Below are positions 63,503 through 64,000 of a stretch of DNA of 64,000 bases, piece by piece. How positions within the stretch are numbered: position 1 is the stretch's first letter; each line of letters opens with the position of its first letter. The stretch is from assembly GCA_902593735.1 (NCBI GenBank), contig CACJJL010000002.1, positions 62,001 to 126,000 of the forward strand. Reading direction: 5' to 3'. The notes below the pieces were generated by a model. The model was not told the DNA's origin. It ran no database searches and saw only the letters and a list, made by a program, of their open reading frames with translations. Both the position numbers and the translations under genes were made by a program. Origin of the DNA: an uncultured SAR116 cluster alpha proteobacterium. Its GTDB lineage: Bacteria; Pseudomonadota; Alphaproteobacteria; Puniceispirillales; Marisalimonadaceae.

Positions 63503-64000
63503 CTATTTTTTTATAAATTTTAAATTATTAATTTTTTTTAAAATTTCCTTATGGATCACTGGATTTGCACCTATCAATAATCTATCTGAACTGCTATAGG
63601 CATTTATATACTTTAAATCTGTCAAGTAACCACCTGCCTCTTTTATTATGAGTTCTCCACAGGCAACTTGAAGTTTATTTAAATTATTTGCAAATAAACA
63701 ATCAACTTTTCCGGAAGCAAGCCAAGCAAAACCAAGTGCAGATGAACCAAATTTGCGTATAACTGATGAAGAACTGTAAGCTATAGCATGAATTTGATCT
63801 AAATAATTTTGAAAATTTTCTTTTTCTTTATCAGTTGTTTCGTTAAATATTGAAAACACACAAGAATTTAAAATTTTTCTGTTAGAAACTCTAATTCTTC
63901 TATCATTTTGGTAAGAACCTTTACCTTTTTCTGCAAAAAACATTTCATCTCTAATAGGATCAAGAATAACAGTTGAAACTATTTCTTTATTATACTCAAC
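63503..64000 (-). CDS. Inositol monophosphatase family protein (partial at right edge)
   Basis: The frame is open to the right edge, so the N-terminal part is missing. Read from the edge it gives 'VSTVILDPIRDEMFFAEKGKG', then 'RRIRVS', 'FGSSALGFAWLASGKVDCLF' (split) and 'ELIIKEAGGYLTDL', the middle and C-terminal signatures of the IMPase/SuhB family; the 'A.GKVD' and 'EAGG' motifs are clear. The substrate may be inositol phosphate, histidinol phosphate or PAP. The metal-binding N-terminal motifs lie outside the window. An internal ATG at 63943 is not the true start. Confidence 0.88.
   Translation of the reverse strand, partial: VEYNKEIVSTVILDPIRDEMFFAEKGKGSYQNDRRIRVSNRKILNSCVFSIFNETTDKEKENFQNYLDQIHAIAYSSSSVIRKFGSSALGFAWLASGKVDCLFANNLNKLQVACGELIIKEAGGYLTDLKYINAYSSSDRLLIGANPVIHKEILKKINNLKFIKK

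Noticed and set aside
1-64000. CRISPR array, prophage, transposon or defence system
   Set aside because: No spaced direct repeats, transposase, integrase or phage structural genes were seen; the content is mostly housekeeping.

Overview
The window looks like a chromosomal segment of a streamlined, very AT-rich alphaproteobacterium, probably a free-living marine oligotroph. This rests on gene content and order: a bc1 operon (petABC) beside hemF; the runs greA-carB-carA | yqeY-dnaG-rpoD, ychF-pth-rplY-prs, ubiK-ybjN-proC, and ispB | trmN6-type methyltransferase-S49 peptidase-glyQ-glyS; the alphaproteobacterial families TIGR02186, DUF6111 and ELM1; and minimal spacers. No stretch over 300 bases lacks a gene. 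I see no prophage, insertion sequence, CRISPR array or rRNA. The exact lineage (SAR11-like, HIMB59-like, AEGEAN-169-like or similar) cannot be decided by eye.

Layout. 1-11.8 kb: the tail of a Zn alcohol dehydrogenase, an LpxO-like hydroxylase, yajQ, an alpha/beta hydrolase, modBC (molybdate import without modA), a 3-oxoadipyl-CoA-type thiolase, a GST, pyruvate kinase, a cyclophilin, a TauE/SafE exporter-TIGR02186-UspA operon, a Nudix hydrolase and a DUF6111 protein. 11.8-16.7 kb: a tRNA CCA-adding enzyme whose 5' end is frameshifted as read, hemF, petA-petB-petC. 16.7-26.9 kb: dienelactone hydrolase, ychF, pth, rplY, prs, pgeF, lgt, then divergent ubiK, ybjN, proC and a TetR/COQ9-like gene, facing an EnvZ/OmpR two-component pair. 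27-38 kb: ilvE, moaE-moaD-pgsA, uvrC, uvrB, an aspartate aminotransferase, msrP, selO and an ELM1-family gene.

38-48.3 kb: an Lrp regulator, greA, carB, carA, divergent yqeY, dnaG, rpoD, then one tRNA gene with anticodon CAT that is probably tRNA-Ile2. 48.4-52.4 kb: a three-gene sugar-acid cassette (IlvD/Edd aldonate dehydratase, RraA-like aldolase, UxaA/GarD dehydratase). 52.4-64 kb: a ribbon-helix-helix protein, an RNA uracil methyltransferase, an XRE/S24-like regulator, ispB, a TrmN6-like methyltransferase, an S49 peptidase, glyQ, glyS, rpmE, a DUF6787 protein, a non-flagellar MotA/MotB-like pair, and an inositol monophosphatase gene running off the right edge.

Functional links: modBC, moaDE and msrP make a molybdenum theme (uptake, cofactor synthesis, a periplasmic Mo enzyme). 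HemF can supply haem to the adjacent cytochromes b and c1, and ubiK and ispB bear on ubiquinone. The strongest oddities are the frameshifted CCA enzyme, a HemF lacking its usual C-terminal tail, eleven tail-to-tail gene junctions with no room for terminators, and the sugar-acid cassette directly after a tRNA gene.
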